Below, one piece after another: positions 23,350 to 35,700 of a DNA stretch of 64,000 nt (its first letter is position 1; each line of letters starts with the position of its first letter). The position numbers and the translations under genes are program-made. This DNA comes from Rebecca billardiae RCC1528 (lineage: Eukaryota > Haptophyta), in NCBI GenBank assembly GCA_965240325.2, contig OZ251234.1, positions 2,209,568-2,273,567 on the forward strand, read 5' to 3'. The notes below the pieces were generated by a model. It was not told the DNA's origin. It did not search any database and saw only the letters and a list, made by a program, of their open reading frames with translations.

Positions 23350-25377
23350 CCTCCCACGCCGCCGCCGAGCCCGCCGCCAAGCCCTCCGCCGCCGAGCCCG
23401 CCGCCGCCGAGCCCTCCGCCGCCGCGCCCGCCGCCGCCGAGCTCGCCGCCGCCGCCGCCACCATCCCCGCCACCGAGCCCGCCGCCGAGCTCGCCGCCGC
23501 CGCCGCCGCCTTCGCCGCCGCCGAGCCCGCCGCCGCGCCCGCCGCCGCCGAGCCCGCCGCCGCCCCCGCCCCCCACGCCGCCGCCGAGCCCGCCGCCGAG
23601 CCCGCCGCCGCCGAGCCCACCGCCGCCGAGCCCTCCGCCGCCGAGCCCGCCGCCGCCGAGCTCGCCGCCGCCGCCGCCACCATCCCCGCCGCCGAGCCCG
23701 CCGCCGAGCCCGCCGCCGAGCCCGCCGCCGCCGAGCTCGCCGCCGCCGCCACCTCCCACGCCGCCCCCCAGCCCGCCGCCGAGTCCACCGCCGCCTCTCC
23801 CGCCGCCGCCGAGCCCGCCGCCGCCCAGCCCGCCACCACCCAGCTCGCCGCCGCCCCCTCCGCCCTCGCCGCCGCCCAGCCCCCCGCCAAGCTTGCCGCC
23901 GCCACCGCCGCCCTCACCGCCGCCGAGCCCGCCGCCGAGCTCGCCGCCGCCACCGCCGCCCTCACCGCCGCCGAGCCCGCCGCCGAGCTCGCCGCCGCCG
24001 CGCCCGCCGCCGCCGCCACCACCGACGCCGCCGCCCAGCCCACCACCGAGCCCTCCGCCGCCCAACCCGCCGCCACCCAGCCCACCGCCGCCGAGCCCGC
24101 CGCCGCCGAGCGCGCCGCCGCCGCCGCCGCCCTCGCCGCCGCCGAGCCCGCCACCGCGCCCTCCGCCGCGCTCGCCGCCGCCGCCACCGCCCTCGCCGCC
24201 GCCCTCGCCGCCGCCCTCATCGCCGCCGAGCTTGCCGCCGCCGCCGCCGCCCTCGCCGCCGCCCAGCCCGCCGCCGAGCCCTCCGCCGCCGAGCCCGCCG
24301 CCGCCGAGTCCGCCGCCACCCAGCCCGCCGCCGCCGAGCTCGCCGCCTCCGCCGCCTCCCCCAATCCCGCCGCCTTCTCCGCCGCCATCTCCACCGCCGC
24401 CCCGCGCGCCGCCGCCCCCGCCGCCCAGCCCGCCGCCCTCTCCGCCGCCGCCCAGCCTGCCGCCGCCGCCGCCGCCCAGCCCGCCGCCCAGCCCGCCGCC
24501 CTCTCCGCCGCCGCCCAGCCCGCCGCCGCCGCCGCCGCCCAGCCCGCCGCCCAGCCCGCCGCCCTCTCCACCGCCTCCGAGCCCGCCGCCACCGAGCCCG
24601 CCGCCGCCGAGTCCGCCGCCGCCGAGCGCGCCGCCGCCGCCGCCGCCCACGCAGCCCTTGCCTCCGCCCCCGGCGCCGCCGCCGAGCCCGCCGCCGCCGA
24701 GTGCGCCGCCGCCGCCGCCACCGAGCCCGCCACCGAGCCCGCCGCCGCCGTCGCCACCGCCACCGCCGCCACCAAGCCCACCGCCGTCACCGCCACCGCC
24801 GCCGCCGCCGAGCCCGCCGCCCTCGCCGCCGCCGTACCCGCCGCCACCGCCGCCGCCGAGCCCGCCGCCGAGCCCGCCGCCGCCGCCGCCGCCGAGCCCG
24901 CCGCCCTCGCCACCGCCCCATCCGCCGCCGAGCCCGCCGCCGAGCCCGCCGCCGAGCCCACTGCCGAGCCCGCCGCCGAGCCCGCCGCCGAGCCCGCCGC
25001 CGAGCCCGCCGCCGCCGCCGCCGCCGAGCCCGCCGCCCTCGCCGCCGCCCCATCCGCCGCCGAGCCCGCCGCCGAGCCCGCCGCCGCCGCCGCCGCCGAG
25101 CCCGCCGCCCTCGCCGCCGCCCCATCCGCCGCCGAGCCCGCCGCCGAGCCCGCCGCCGAGCCCACTGCCGAGCCCGCCGCCGAGCCCGCCGCCGAGCCCG
25201 CCGCCGCCGCCGCCGCCGAGCCCGCCGCCCTCGCCACCGCCCCATCCGCCGCCGAGCCCGCCGCCGAGCCCGCCGCCGAGCCCGCCGCCGAGCCCGCCGC
25301 CGGTGCCCCCGCCGGCGCCGCCGCCCAGCCCACCGCCGGCCGCGCCGCGCCCGCCGCCGCCCGCACCGCCGCCGCAA

Positions 25378-25409
<32 letters not shown>

Positions 25410-25584
25410 CGCGCCGCCGCCCTCGCCGCCGCCGCCTGCGCCGCCACCCGCTCCGCCGCCGAGCCCGCCGCCGAGCCCGCCGCCGAGCCCGCCGCCGAGC
25501 CCGCCGCCGGTGCCCCCGCCGGCGCCGCCGCCCAGCCCACCGCCGGCCGCGCCGCGCCCGCCGCCGCCCGCACCGCCGCCGCAA

Positions 25585-25616
<32 letters not shown>

Positions 25617-26439
25617 CGCGCCGCCGCCCTCGCCGCCGCCGCCTGCGCCGCCACCCGCTCCGCCGCCGAGCCCGCCGCCGAGCCCGCCGCCGAGCCCGCC
25701 GCCGAGCCCGCCGCCGAGCCCGCCGCCGAGCCCGCCGCCGAGCCCGCCGCCGAGCCCGCCGCCGAGCCTGCCGCCCTCGCCACCGCCGCATCCGCCGCCG
25801 AGCCCGCCGCCGAGCCCGCCGCCGAGCCCGCTGCCGAGCCCGCCGCCGAGCCCGCCGCCGAGCCCGCCGCCGAGCCCGCCGCCGTCGCCGCCGCCGAGCC
25901 TGCCGCCCTCGCCACCGCCCCACCCGCCGCCGAGCCCGCCGCCGAGCCCGCCGCCGAGCCCGCCGCCGAGCCCGCCGCCGGCGCGCCCGCCGGCGCCGCC
26001 GCCCAGCCCACCGCCGGCCGCGCCGCGCCCGCCGCCGCCCGCACCGCCGCCGCAACCGCCGCCCTCGCCGCCGCCGTCGCCGCCGCCCGAGCCGCCGCCC
26101 TCGCCGCCGCCGCCTGCGCCGCCACCCGCTCCGCCGCCGAGCCCGCCGCCGAGCCCGCCGCCGAGCCCGCCGCCGAGCCCGCCGCCGCCGCCGCCCGCGC
26201 CGCCGCCCTCACCGCCGCCGTCACTGCCGCCTGCGCCGCCGCCGACCCCGCCGCCGAGCCCGCCGCCCTCGCCGCCGCCGAGCCCGCCGCCGCCGCCGCC
26301 GCCCGCGCCGCCGCCGTCGCCGCCGCCCAGCCCGCCGCCCAGCCCGCCGCCCAGCCCGCCGCCGCCCAACGACATGCCGCCGAGCCCGCCGAGCCTGCCG
26401 CCGCCGCCGCCGCCGAGCCCGCCGCCCTCGCCGCCGCCG

Positions 26440-26472
<33 letters not shown>

Positions 26473-26598
26473 CCGCCGAGCCCGCCGCCGAGCCCGCCGC
26501 CCTCGCCGCCGCCGAGCCCGCCGCCCTCGCCGCCGCCGGCGCCGCCGCCGGCGCCGCCGCCCTCGCCGCCGCCCTCGCCGCCGCCGAGCCCGCCGCCG

Positions 26599-26665
<67 letters not shown>

Positions 26666-26685
26666 CGCCGAGCCCGCCGCCGCCG

Positions 26686-26728
<43 letters not shown>

Positions 26729-29700
26729 CGCCCTCGCTCCCGCCGCCCACGCCGCCGCCGCCCTCGCCGCCGCCGCCGAGCCCGCCGCCGCCGAGCCGCG
26801 TGAACACGACCAACTACCGCGCGGTCGTCGACGTGCCGCGCACGCTGCACCTGGGCGCGTGGTGGCTGCCCGCCGGCTCCGCGGCCAAGTGGGCGGCCGC
26901 GCCGGACGGCGGCGGCGGGCTCGAGGGCATCAACTGCTCGCTGCCCGCGGACGCGACGCTCGGCGGCGAGCAGCTCGTCGACGCCGAGGGCAACGTCACC
27001 TTCACGCTGGGCGTGGCCGCGTGGCGCCTCGGCTTCTGCTACTTTGCGCCGCCCGGCTCGGCCTCGCCCGGCGCGGGCGCGTGGACGCTCGAGAGCACGC
27101 TGCTGCTCGACGCGCTGGACGTGCTCACGCAGTCGAGGGCCGTCGCGGTCGCGGGCGTGCCCGCGCGCGTCGCGCTCGGCGGCGTGGGCGTGGGCACGGG
27201 CGACGCGGCCAAGTGGGTGGCCGCGGCCGAGCTCGCCGCCGCCGGCGGCTCGTGCGACGGCGCGCCGTCCGCGCACGACGGCGGCGGCGCGCTGCAGCTC
27301 GTGGGCGCGCGCGTCGAGCCCACCTTCCCCGCGACCGCGTCGGGGCTGGCGCTGTGCTACCGCTTCGCCGGCTTCGAGGCGTTCAAGCTGTACGCGCAGC
27401 TCACGCTCGACGTGTACGGGCTGGACGCCGGCCCGCTCGCCTTCTCCGTCGTCGCGGGCGCGTCCACGTCCGTGGCGCTCTCCGGCGCCGGGCTGGGCGC
27501 GGCCGACTCGCTCAAGTGGGTGCGGCCGGGCGCGACGAGCTGCGCGGACGCGCCGCGCGCCGCGTACGGCGGCGCGGTCGCCATGGGCGCGGGCGGCGCG
27601 AGCGCCGCGTTCACGCCGACGCTCGGCGCGCTCGGCCTGCAGCTGTGCTACAAGTTCGGCTCGCAGCCGCACGCGCTCTACCCCAACCACACGCTGGACG
27701 TGCTGCAGGCGCAGACGCCCGCGGCCACGGTCGCGGTCGCGGGCGTGGCCGAGCGCGTGGTGTTTGGAGGGACCGGGCTGGCGCCGGGCGACCTCGCGTT
27801 CTGGCTGCCGCCCGGCGCCGCGTCGTGCGACCCGACGCTCGGCGCGAGCGCGGTGCAGCCGCTCGACGCCGCGCTCGGCGCCTCGTTCACCGTCGCCGCG
27901 CCCGCGCGCGCGCACGCCCTCTGCTACGCGCACGGCGGCGGTGGCGGCGCGTACACGCGGTACGACTCAGTCGCGCTGCACGTGCACGCGGTGCTCTCGC
28001 CGAGCGGCACGCGCGCGGTGGCGGGCGTGGCCGAGGCGGTCGAGTTTGACGGCGTCGGCCTCGCGCCGGGTGACCGCTTCTTCTGGGCCGAGGCCGAGGC
28101 GGACTGCCTCGCGGGCGCCGCGCGCGCGGTCTACGGCGGCGCGCTCAACGTGAGCGTGCCGCGCACCTCGGCTGAGTTCACGCTGCTCGCGCCCGCGCCG
28201 GCCGGCGGCGTGCTCGGCCTGTGCTACGAGTTCGCGGGCGAGCCGTGGGCGTGGTACCCGGGCCTGGCGCTGCAGACGCTGCACGTGAGCGGCCCCGCGG
28301 CGAGCGCCGTGGTGGTCGACGTGGCCGAGACGATCGCCTTTGCCGGCACCGGCGTGGGCGCGGGCGACGCGGCCAAGTGGGTGGGCGCGGACGCGACGGA
28401 CTGCGCCGAGACGCCCGCGGGCTACGGCGGCGAGCAGGCCGTCTCGGCGGCGGGCGAGGCGAGCTTCACGCTGAGCGCCGCCGGGCTGGGCCTGCAGCTG
28501 TGCTACGCGTTCGCGGGCGAGCCGTTCCGGCTGTACGGCCCGGCGGAGGGCGTGGCGCGGCTGCTCGACGCGCGCGAGGTGCAGGGCCCCGCGGCCACGG
28601 TCGCGGTCGTCGGCGTCGCCGAGAGCGTCGGCTTCAGCGGCGTGGGGATCGGCGAGGGCGACACGGCGTACTGGGTCTCGTCGTCCGCGAGCTCGTGCGG
28701 CTCCGAGGCGCCGCTCGCCGCGTACGGCGGCGAGCAGGCCGTCTCGGCCGCGGGCGTGGCGAGCTTTGCGCTCGCGCAGACGAGCGTCGCCGACCCGAGC
28801 GGCCTGCGGCTGTGCTTTGCGTTTGCGGGCGAGCCGTACAAGCTGTACGCGGGCGTGGTGCTGCACGCGTACGACGTGGACGGCCCGGCGTTCACGCGCG
28901 TCGTCGCGGGCGTGGCCGAGGCCGTCGCCTTCTCCGGGTACGGCGTGGGCGGCGCGGGCGACACGGCCAAGTGGGTGGGCGCCGACGCGGCCGACTGCGG
29001 CAGCACGGTGAGCGGGTACGGCGGCGTACAGAACGTGTCGAGCGGCGGCGCGGCCACATTCGACGTGCAGACCCCCGACCTCGGGCTGCGGCTGTGCTAC
29101 GCGTTCGGTGGCGAGCCGTTCAAGCTGTACGCCGGCCTCACGCTCGACGCGCCCTCGGTGCTCGCGCCCAACCGCACCGTGTTTGTCGTGGGCGTGGCCG
29201 AGTCGGTCACGTTTGGCGGCGTCGGGCTGAGCGATGCCGACGAGGCGTTCTGGCGGCCGAGCCCGGCGGCGTGCGCGGCCGGGCCGGTCGCCTCGCTCGA
29301 CGGCGCGGTCGCCGTCTCCGCCGCGGGGCTCGCCACCTTTGCGTTCAGCGCGCCCGAGCTCGAGCTCGAGCTCTGCTACAGGCACGGCACCGAGCCGGCC
29401 GCGCGGTACGCCCGCCTCCGCGCGCGCGCTGCGCAGGTGCAGGGCCCGAGCGGCACGCGCGCGGTGGTGGGCGTGAACGAGACGATCCAGCTCGAGGGCG
29501 TCGGCCTCGCGCCGGGCGACGCCCTCTTCTGGGCCGAGGCCGAGGCGGACTGCCTCGCGGGCGCCGCGCGCGCGGTCTACGGCGGCGTGTCGGTGCTGGA
29601 CGCGCAGCTGCGCGCCAACGTGAGTCTGCTCGCGCCCGCGCCGGCCGGCGGCGTGCTCGGCCTGTGCTACGAGTTCGCGGGCGAGCCGTGGGCGTGGTAC

Positions 29701-32700
29701 CCGGGCCTGACGCTGCAGACGCTGCACGTGAGCGGCCCCGCGGCGAGCGCCGTGGTGGTCGACGTGGCCGAGACGATCGCCTTTGCCGGCACCGGCGTGG
29801 GCGCGGGCGACGCGGCCAAGTGGGTGGGCGCGGACGCGACGGACTGCGCCGAGACGCCCGCGGGCTACGGCGGCGAGCAGGCCGTCTCGGCGGCGGGCGA
29901 GGCGAGCTTCACGCTGAGCGCCGCCGGGCTGGGCCTGCAGCTGTGCTACGCGTTCGCGGGCGAGCCGTTCCGGCTGTACGGCCCGGCGGAGGGCGTGGCG
30001 CGGCTGCTCGACGCGCACGAGGTGCAGGGCCCCGCGGCCACGGTCGCGGTCGTCGGCGTCGCCGAGAGCGTCGGCTTCAGCGGCGTGGGGATCGGCGAGG
30101 GCGACACGGCGTACTGGGTCTCGTCGTCCGCGAGCTCGTGCGGCTCCGAGGCGCCGCTCGCCGCGTACGGCGGCGAGCAGGCCGTCTCGGCCGCGGGCGT
30201 GGCGAGCTTTGCGCTCGCGCAGACGAGCGTCGCCGACCCGAGCGGCCTGCGGCTGTGCTTTGCGTTTGCGGGCGAGCCGTACAAGCTGTACGCGGGCGTG
30301 GTGCTGCACGCGTACGACGTGGACGGCCCGGCGTTCACGCGCGTCGTCGCGGGCGTGGCCGAGGCCGTCACCTTCTCCGGCTACGGCGTGGGCGCGGGCG
30401 ACACGGCCAAGTGGGTGGGCGCCGACGCGGCCGACTGCGGCAGCACGGTGAGCGGGTACGGCGGCGTGCGCACCGTCGGCGCGGGCGGCGGCGCGACCGC
30501 CGCCTTCTCCACGCCGGGCGTGGGGCTGCGGCTGTGCTACCGCTTCGCGGGCGAGCCGTTCAAGCTGTACGCCGGCCTCACGCTCGACGCGCTGCGCGTC
30601 GCCACGCCGGCCTCGACGCTCGCCGTCGTGGGCGTGGCCGAGCCGGTCACGTTTGGCGGCGTCGGGCTGAGCGCGGGCGACGAGGCCTTCTGGGCGCCGT
30701 ACAACGGCACGGCGATCGACTGCGCGGAGGCGCCGGCGGCGGGCGACCCGTACGGCGGGCTGCAGACGCTCGACGCGGCGCTCACGGCGAGCTTCACCTT
30801 CAGCGCGGCGCACGCCGACCTGCGCCTGTGCTTCCGCCACCGCGACGAGCCGCGCGTGTACCGCGCGGCCGTGCGGCTGCTCGCGGCCGAGGTGCAGGGC
30901 CCCGCCTTCACCGTCGCGGTCGCGGGTGTGGCGGAGGCGGTGCCGCTGGCGGGCGTGGGGCTCGGCGCGAGCGACGCGGCGTACTGGGTCGCCGACGCGT
31001 CGGCGTGCGACGCCGCGGGCGCGGGCGCCGACGCGTCGCTCGGCGGCGCGTTCGCCGTCTCGGCGTCGGCCGTGGGGCGCTTCACGCCGAGCGCCACCGG
31101 CGCCGGCCTCTCGCTCTGCTACCGCTTCGCGGCCGAGGCGTGGCGGCACTACCCCGGCGTGACGCTCGACGTGTACGCGCTGAGCGCCTTCAGCGGCGGG
31201 CGGCGCGCCGTCGTGGGCGAGCGCAAGGCCCTCACCTTCTCCGGCTTTGGCGTCGCGCCGGGCGACGCCGCGTACTGGGTGCCCGCGGGCACGGGCGCGT
31301 GCGCGGCCGAGCCGCCGCTCGTGCAGTGGGGCGGGCTGAAGGCGCTGGGCGCGGGCCTCGGCGCGTCGTTCACCTTCTTGCCCGGCACGGGCGGCCTCGG
31401 GTACGCGCTGTGCTACCGCTTCCGCGCCGAGCCGTTCGCGCTGTACGCCAACCTGACGGTGGACGCGCTCGAGATCAGCGGTCCGTTTGTGGTGATCGCG
31501 GTCGTCACGTTCGAGGAGACGATCGCGTTCGAGGGCGTCGGGATGGGCGAGGGCGACGAGGCGTTCTTCCTCACGGCGGGGAGCACGGCGAGCTGCGCGC
31601 AGTCGACCGCGGCGAGCGGGCGCGCGAGCGGCGCGGCCAACGCGCTGGTGAGCGCTGCGGGCGAGGCCTCGTTCACCTTTGGCGCGGTCGCGACCGGCCA
31701 CCGGTTGTGTTACCGGTTTGGCGGCGCGTCCGAGGGCCTGCCCTGGCGCCAGTTCTCCGCGCTCACGCTCTCGGTGACGGTGCCGGACGACCCGTTCGCG
31801 CTCGCCGACTTCAGCGGGCTCGCGCCCGTCGCCGCGCCCATCGGCACCGCCTTCGGGTACACCAGCGTCACCGTGTTTGGCTCGGGCTTCGAGCTGGGCG
31901 CGCAGAGCAAGGCGGGCATCATCCACTGCGTGTTTGGCGAGGGTGCCGAGCAGCGGCTCGTGCTCGTCGACTCGATCTCGCCGACGGAGATCGTGTGCAC
32001 CGCGCCCACGCTCGACGCGCCGGCGGTGACCTCGCTCGCGCTCGTCGCGGACGAGACCGACGCGGACGGCGAGCCGCGCGAGCCCATCGCCATCACCAAC
32101 GTGTTCGCCTTCTTCGACATGGACGCCGTCTCCGTGCGCGCGCTCGCGCCGCCGGGCGCGCCCAAGGGCACGAGCGCCGTGCAGCTCGCGGTGATCGGCA
32201 CGAACTTCTCGGACTTTGGCGGGCTGACGTGCGCGTTCATCGGCGACAACTTCGCCGGCGGGCGCGTCGACGTCGGCGCCACGCTGCCCGACTCGGGCAC
32301 GTCCGAGCTGCTCTGCGCCGCGCCGTACATCTCGCCGACCGCGTCCGCGCAGCCGATCGCGGTCGAGGTGTCGCTCAACGGCCAGGCCTTCACCGACGAC
32401 GGCGTGCCGTTCACGCTGTACACGGCGCTGCTCGAGGCGGGCGAGCCGAAGGGCGCGCCGCTCGACGGCGGCGACGGCACGCGCCGGCGCGCGCTCGCCG
32501 GCGCCACCGCGATCACGCTGAGCGGCTCGGGCTTTGTCGACCTCGGGCCGGGCGCCGCGCTCTGCTTCTACGTGTCCGCGGCCGACGGCGGCTCCGTCTT
32601 CCAGGCGCCCGCCACGGTGCTCGACGCGGCGACGGCGGAGTGCGAGACGCCGGTGGGCGCGGGCGCGGGCGTGTACACCGTCTCGCTCTCGCTCAACGGC

Positions 32701-35700
32701 GGCGTGCACCTCGCGCCGCTCTTCTTCGACGAGGTCGTCTTCGAGCTGTACGACATCGCCGACGTGTCGGTCGCCAAGCTCGTGCCGCCCGGCGGGCCGG
32801 TGGCGGGCGGCACGCGCGTCACCGTGTTCGGCACGGGGTTCAAGGAGTACGGCGACGACGCGAGCGAGGCGACCAAGCTGTTGTGCTGCGTGCTCGACCG
32901 CTCGGGCGCGTGCTTCGCCAAGGCGACGCTCCTCGCCGACGAGGCCGGGCTCAACCGCGCGCTGTGCACCGTGCCCGCGCTGGGCGTGGCGGGCAACCAC
33001 ACGCTCGACGTCTCGCTCGCCGGCGGCAGCCTCGCGTCCACCACCGACGCGGGCGTGCGCTTCGTCGTGTACGACGAGCCGCGCGTGGACGCGGTCGCGC
33101 CGGCGGAGGGCAGCGCCGACGGCGGCACGCTCACGACGATCGTCGGGCAGGGCTTCGCCGCGCTCGCCGACGCCGACCTCGGGTACGGCGCGGACCCGGC
33201 GTCGTTCCTGCGCGTGCGGTACGGCCCGACGACCGCCGCGGCGCCGCTCTCGTTCAACGACACGCACATCGTGCAGCTGTCGAGCTGGGGCGCGGACGGG
33301 GCGGCGGCGGTGCGCGTGAGCCTCAACGGGCGGCAGTACGCGCCCGCCGCCGCGGCCGACGCCGCGACCTTCACCTTCGTCGGCCTGCACCCGCCCGCGA
33401 TCGTGGAGGCGCGCTTCAACGACGACGCGACCGCGCTGATCGTGCAGCTCGACGACCAGCCGACCGACCGCGGCGGCATGACGGGCTCGGGGCCGTGCTC
33501 GCAGGTGCTGGACAACGTGACGGTCGCGCGCATCCGCGGCGGCATCGCCGCCGAGCCCGCGTGCCACTGGTCCGACGACTCGACCATCGTCGCGCAGCTC
33601 AACTACCTGACCGAGCTCGCGCCGGGCGACAGCGTGGCTCTGCAGCGCGAGGCGATCAGGCCGCTGCTCTCGGCCGCGCCGTGCCCGACGCTCTGCGCGG
33701 ACGACTCGGCGCTGATCGACGCGGACTTCCCGTGCGAGGCCTGCGTGCAGCCCGCCGCCGCGCTCAACGGCCCGACGCAGGTCTCCGACTGCCCGGGCGA
33801 GTCGATCACGCTCGACGCCTCCGGCTCGGACGGCGGCGGCATCAAGGCGCTCACGTACCGCTGGGCGGTCGACCCGAGCCGCTCCGACTTTGCCGACGAG
33901 CTCAACGCGATCCTCGCGTCCGAGGCGGGCGACTCGGTCACGCTGAGCGACCTGCCCGGCGCGGCGGGCTCGCAGTACGTCTTCCTGCTGCGCGTCGCCT
34001 CCTTCCTCGGCCTCCAGTCCGCGCTCGCCGAGTGGACCGTCACCAAGGTCTCGGGCGCCGCGCCGGGGCTCTCGATCGACGGGCCGTTCACGCAGCTCGT
34101 GCAGCCGGCCAACGAGCTGCTGCTGCAGGGGCGCGCGACGATCGCGGGGTGCTGGCCCGACGGCGTGGACCCGACGGTGGCGTTCGCGTGGATGCACCTC
34201 GGCACGACCGACACGGCGAGCGGCGAGGCGCTCGCCCACGACCTCGGCCTGAGCGGGCTGGACAAGGTGGGGCTGATCGTGCCAGCGTTCAGCCTCACGC
34301 CCGGCCGCACGTACGCGCTGCGCCTCGACGCGACGATGGCGTCCGACGCGTCGGTGGCGTCGAGCGCGGAGGTGCGGCTGCGGGTGATCCAGATGCCGCT
34401 CGCGCCGGTCATCTCCGGCGCCGACCGGCGCGTCTCCTCGCTCGCCGAGCTCGTCGTCGACGGCTCGGCGAGCTACGACCCGAACGCGCCGCCGGGCGCG
34501 GACGCGCTGCTCGCGTACGCGTGGGGCGGCACCAACGGCACCGGCGCGCCCGTCGACTTTGGCGGGCTCGGCGTGGGCACGGACGGGGCGGTGCTGCGCG
34601 TGCCGCCGGAGGCGCTGGAGCCGGGCAACTACACGCTCACGCTCACCCTCTCCAAGCCCAACATGACCGCGCAGTCCGCGTCGATCGGCGTGGAGGTCGT
34701 GTTCGAGCGCGTGCCGATCATCTCGTTTGCGCCGCTGACCGCGACCAAGTACAACGTCGAGTGGGACCTGCCGTCCGAGCGGTTCGCGCTGCAGGCGACG
34801 CTGGACGAGGGCTCGCGCGCGGACGCGGCGGCGGGGCGGGTGCGCTTCGCCTACGCCTGGCGCGCCTTCGTCGACACGCCCGCCGGCTACGTCGACGCCG
34901 GGCTCGAGCTGTCGAACGCGGAGCGCGTGACGACGACCGGCGCGGCGACGCTCTCGCTCGCCTTCCGCTCGGGCACGCTACAGCCGGGCGCGCTGTACAG
35001 CTTCGAGCTCACGGTGAGCGGCGGGGCGCGCGACGCGTTCGCCTCCGTCACGATCCAGATGAACCGGCCGCCGTACGGCGGCGGCTTCTTCGTCACGCCC
35101 AAGTCGGGCGGGCGCGCGGTGAACGACGACTTCACGCTGCACGCGACCGGCTGGACGGACGACCGCGAGGACCTGCCGCTCTCGTACGGCTTCGAGTACC
35201 AGGAGGCGGGCACCGACGTGGTGGAGGTGCTGGAGGAGCTGGTCAAGGCGAGCACCCTGCGCGCCAAGCTGCCGCAGGGCACGCTCGCCATCGCCGTCCG
35301 CGTCTTCGACGTGCACGGCGCGTCGACGCGCGCGAGCAGCAGCGTGGTGGTCGAGGCCGCGCAGCTTGACTGCGCGGCCGTGCAGGCCGAGCTGGACGCG
35401 GCGTACCGGGACTCGGTGTCGGGCAACGGCGGGCGCGCGCTGCGCTCGCAGTCGGCGCTCGCCAAGACGGGCTCGTCGAGCGACTGCGCGACGAGCCGCG
35501 GCAGCTCGGCGCGCCGCCGCCTCCAGCGGCGGCTGCAGGCCGCGGAGGACGGCGGCGCGCCGAACGGCACCGCGGCCAACGGCACCAACGGCACCGCGCC
35601 CTTCGACTGCGCGGACGCGGAGGACGCGACGGAGGAGATGCTCTCGATCGTCGGCATCGTGGCGAACTCGACGGTGACCACCTCCACGCTGCGCCGCCAG

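Noticed and set aside
16010-26803. Arg-rich and Ala-rich frames on the plus strand overlapping the stalk
   Set aside because: These are the other two frames of the same triplet repeat. Only the Pro/Ser frame continues into the globular REJ-GPS part.
27967-34239. A 2,090-codon antisense frame with Arg/Ala/Val-rich translation
   Set aside because: High GC at third positions of the sense gene removes stops from the antisense; the translation shows no domain pattern.
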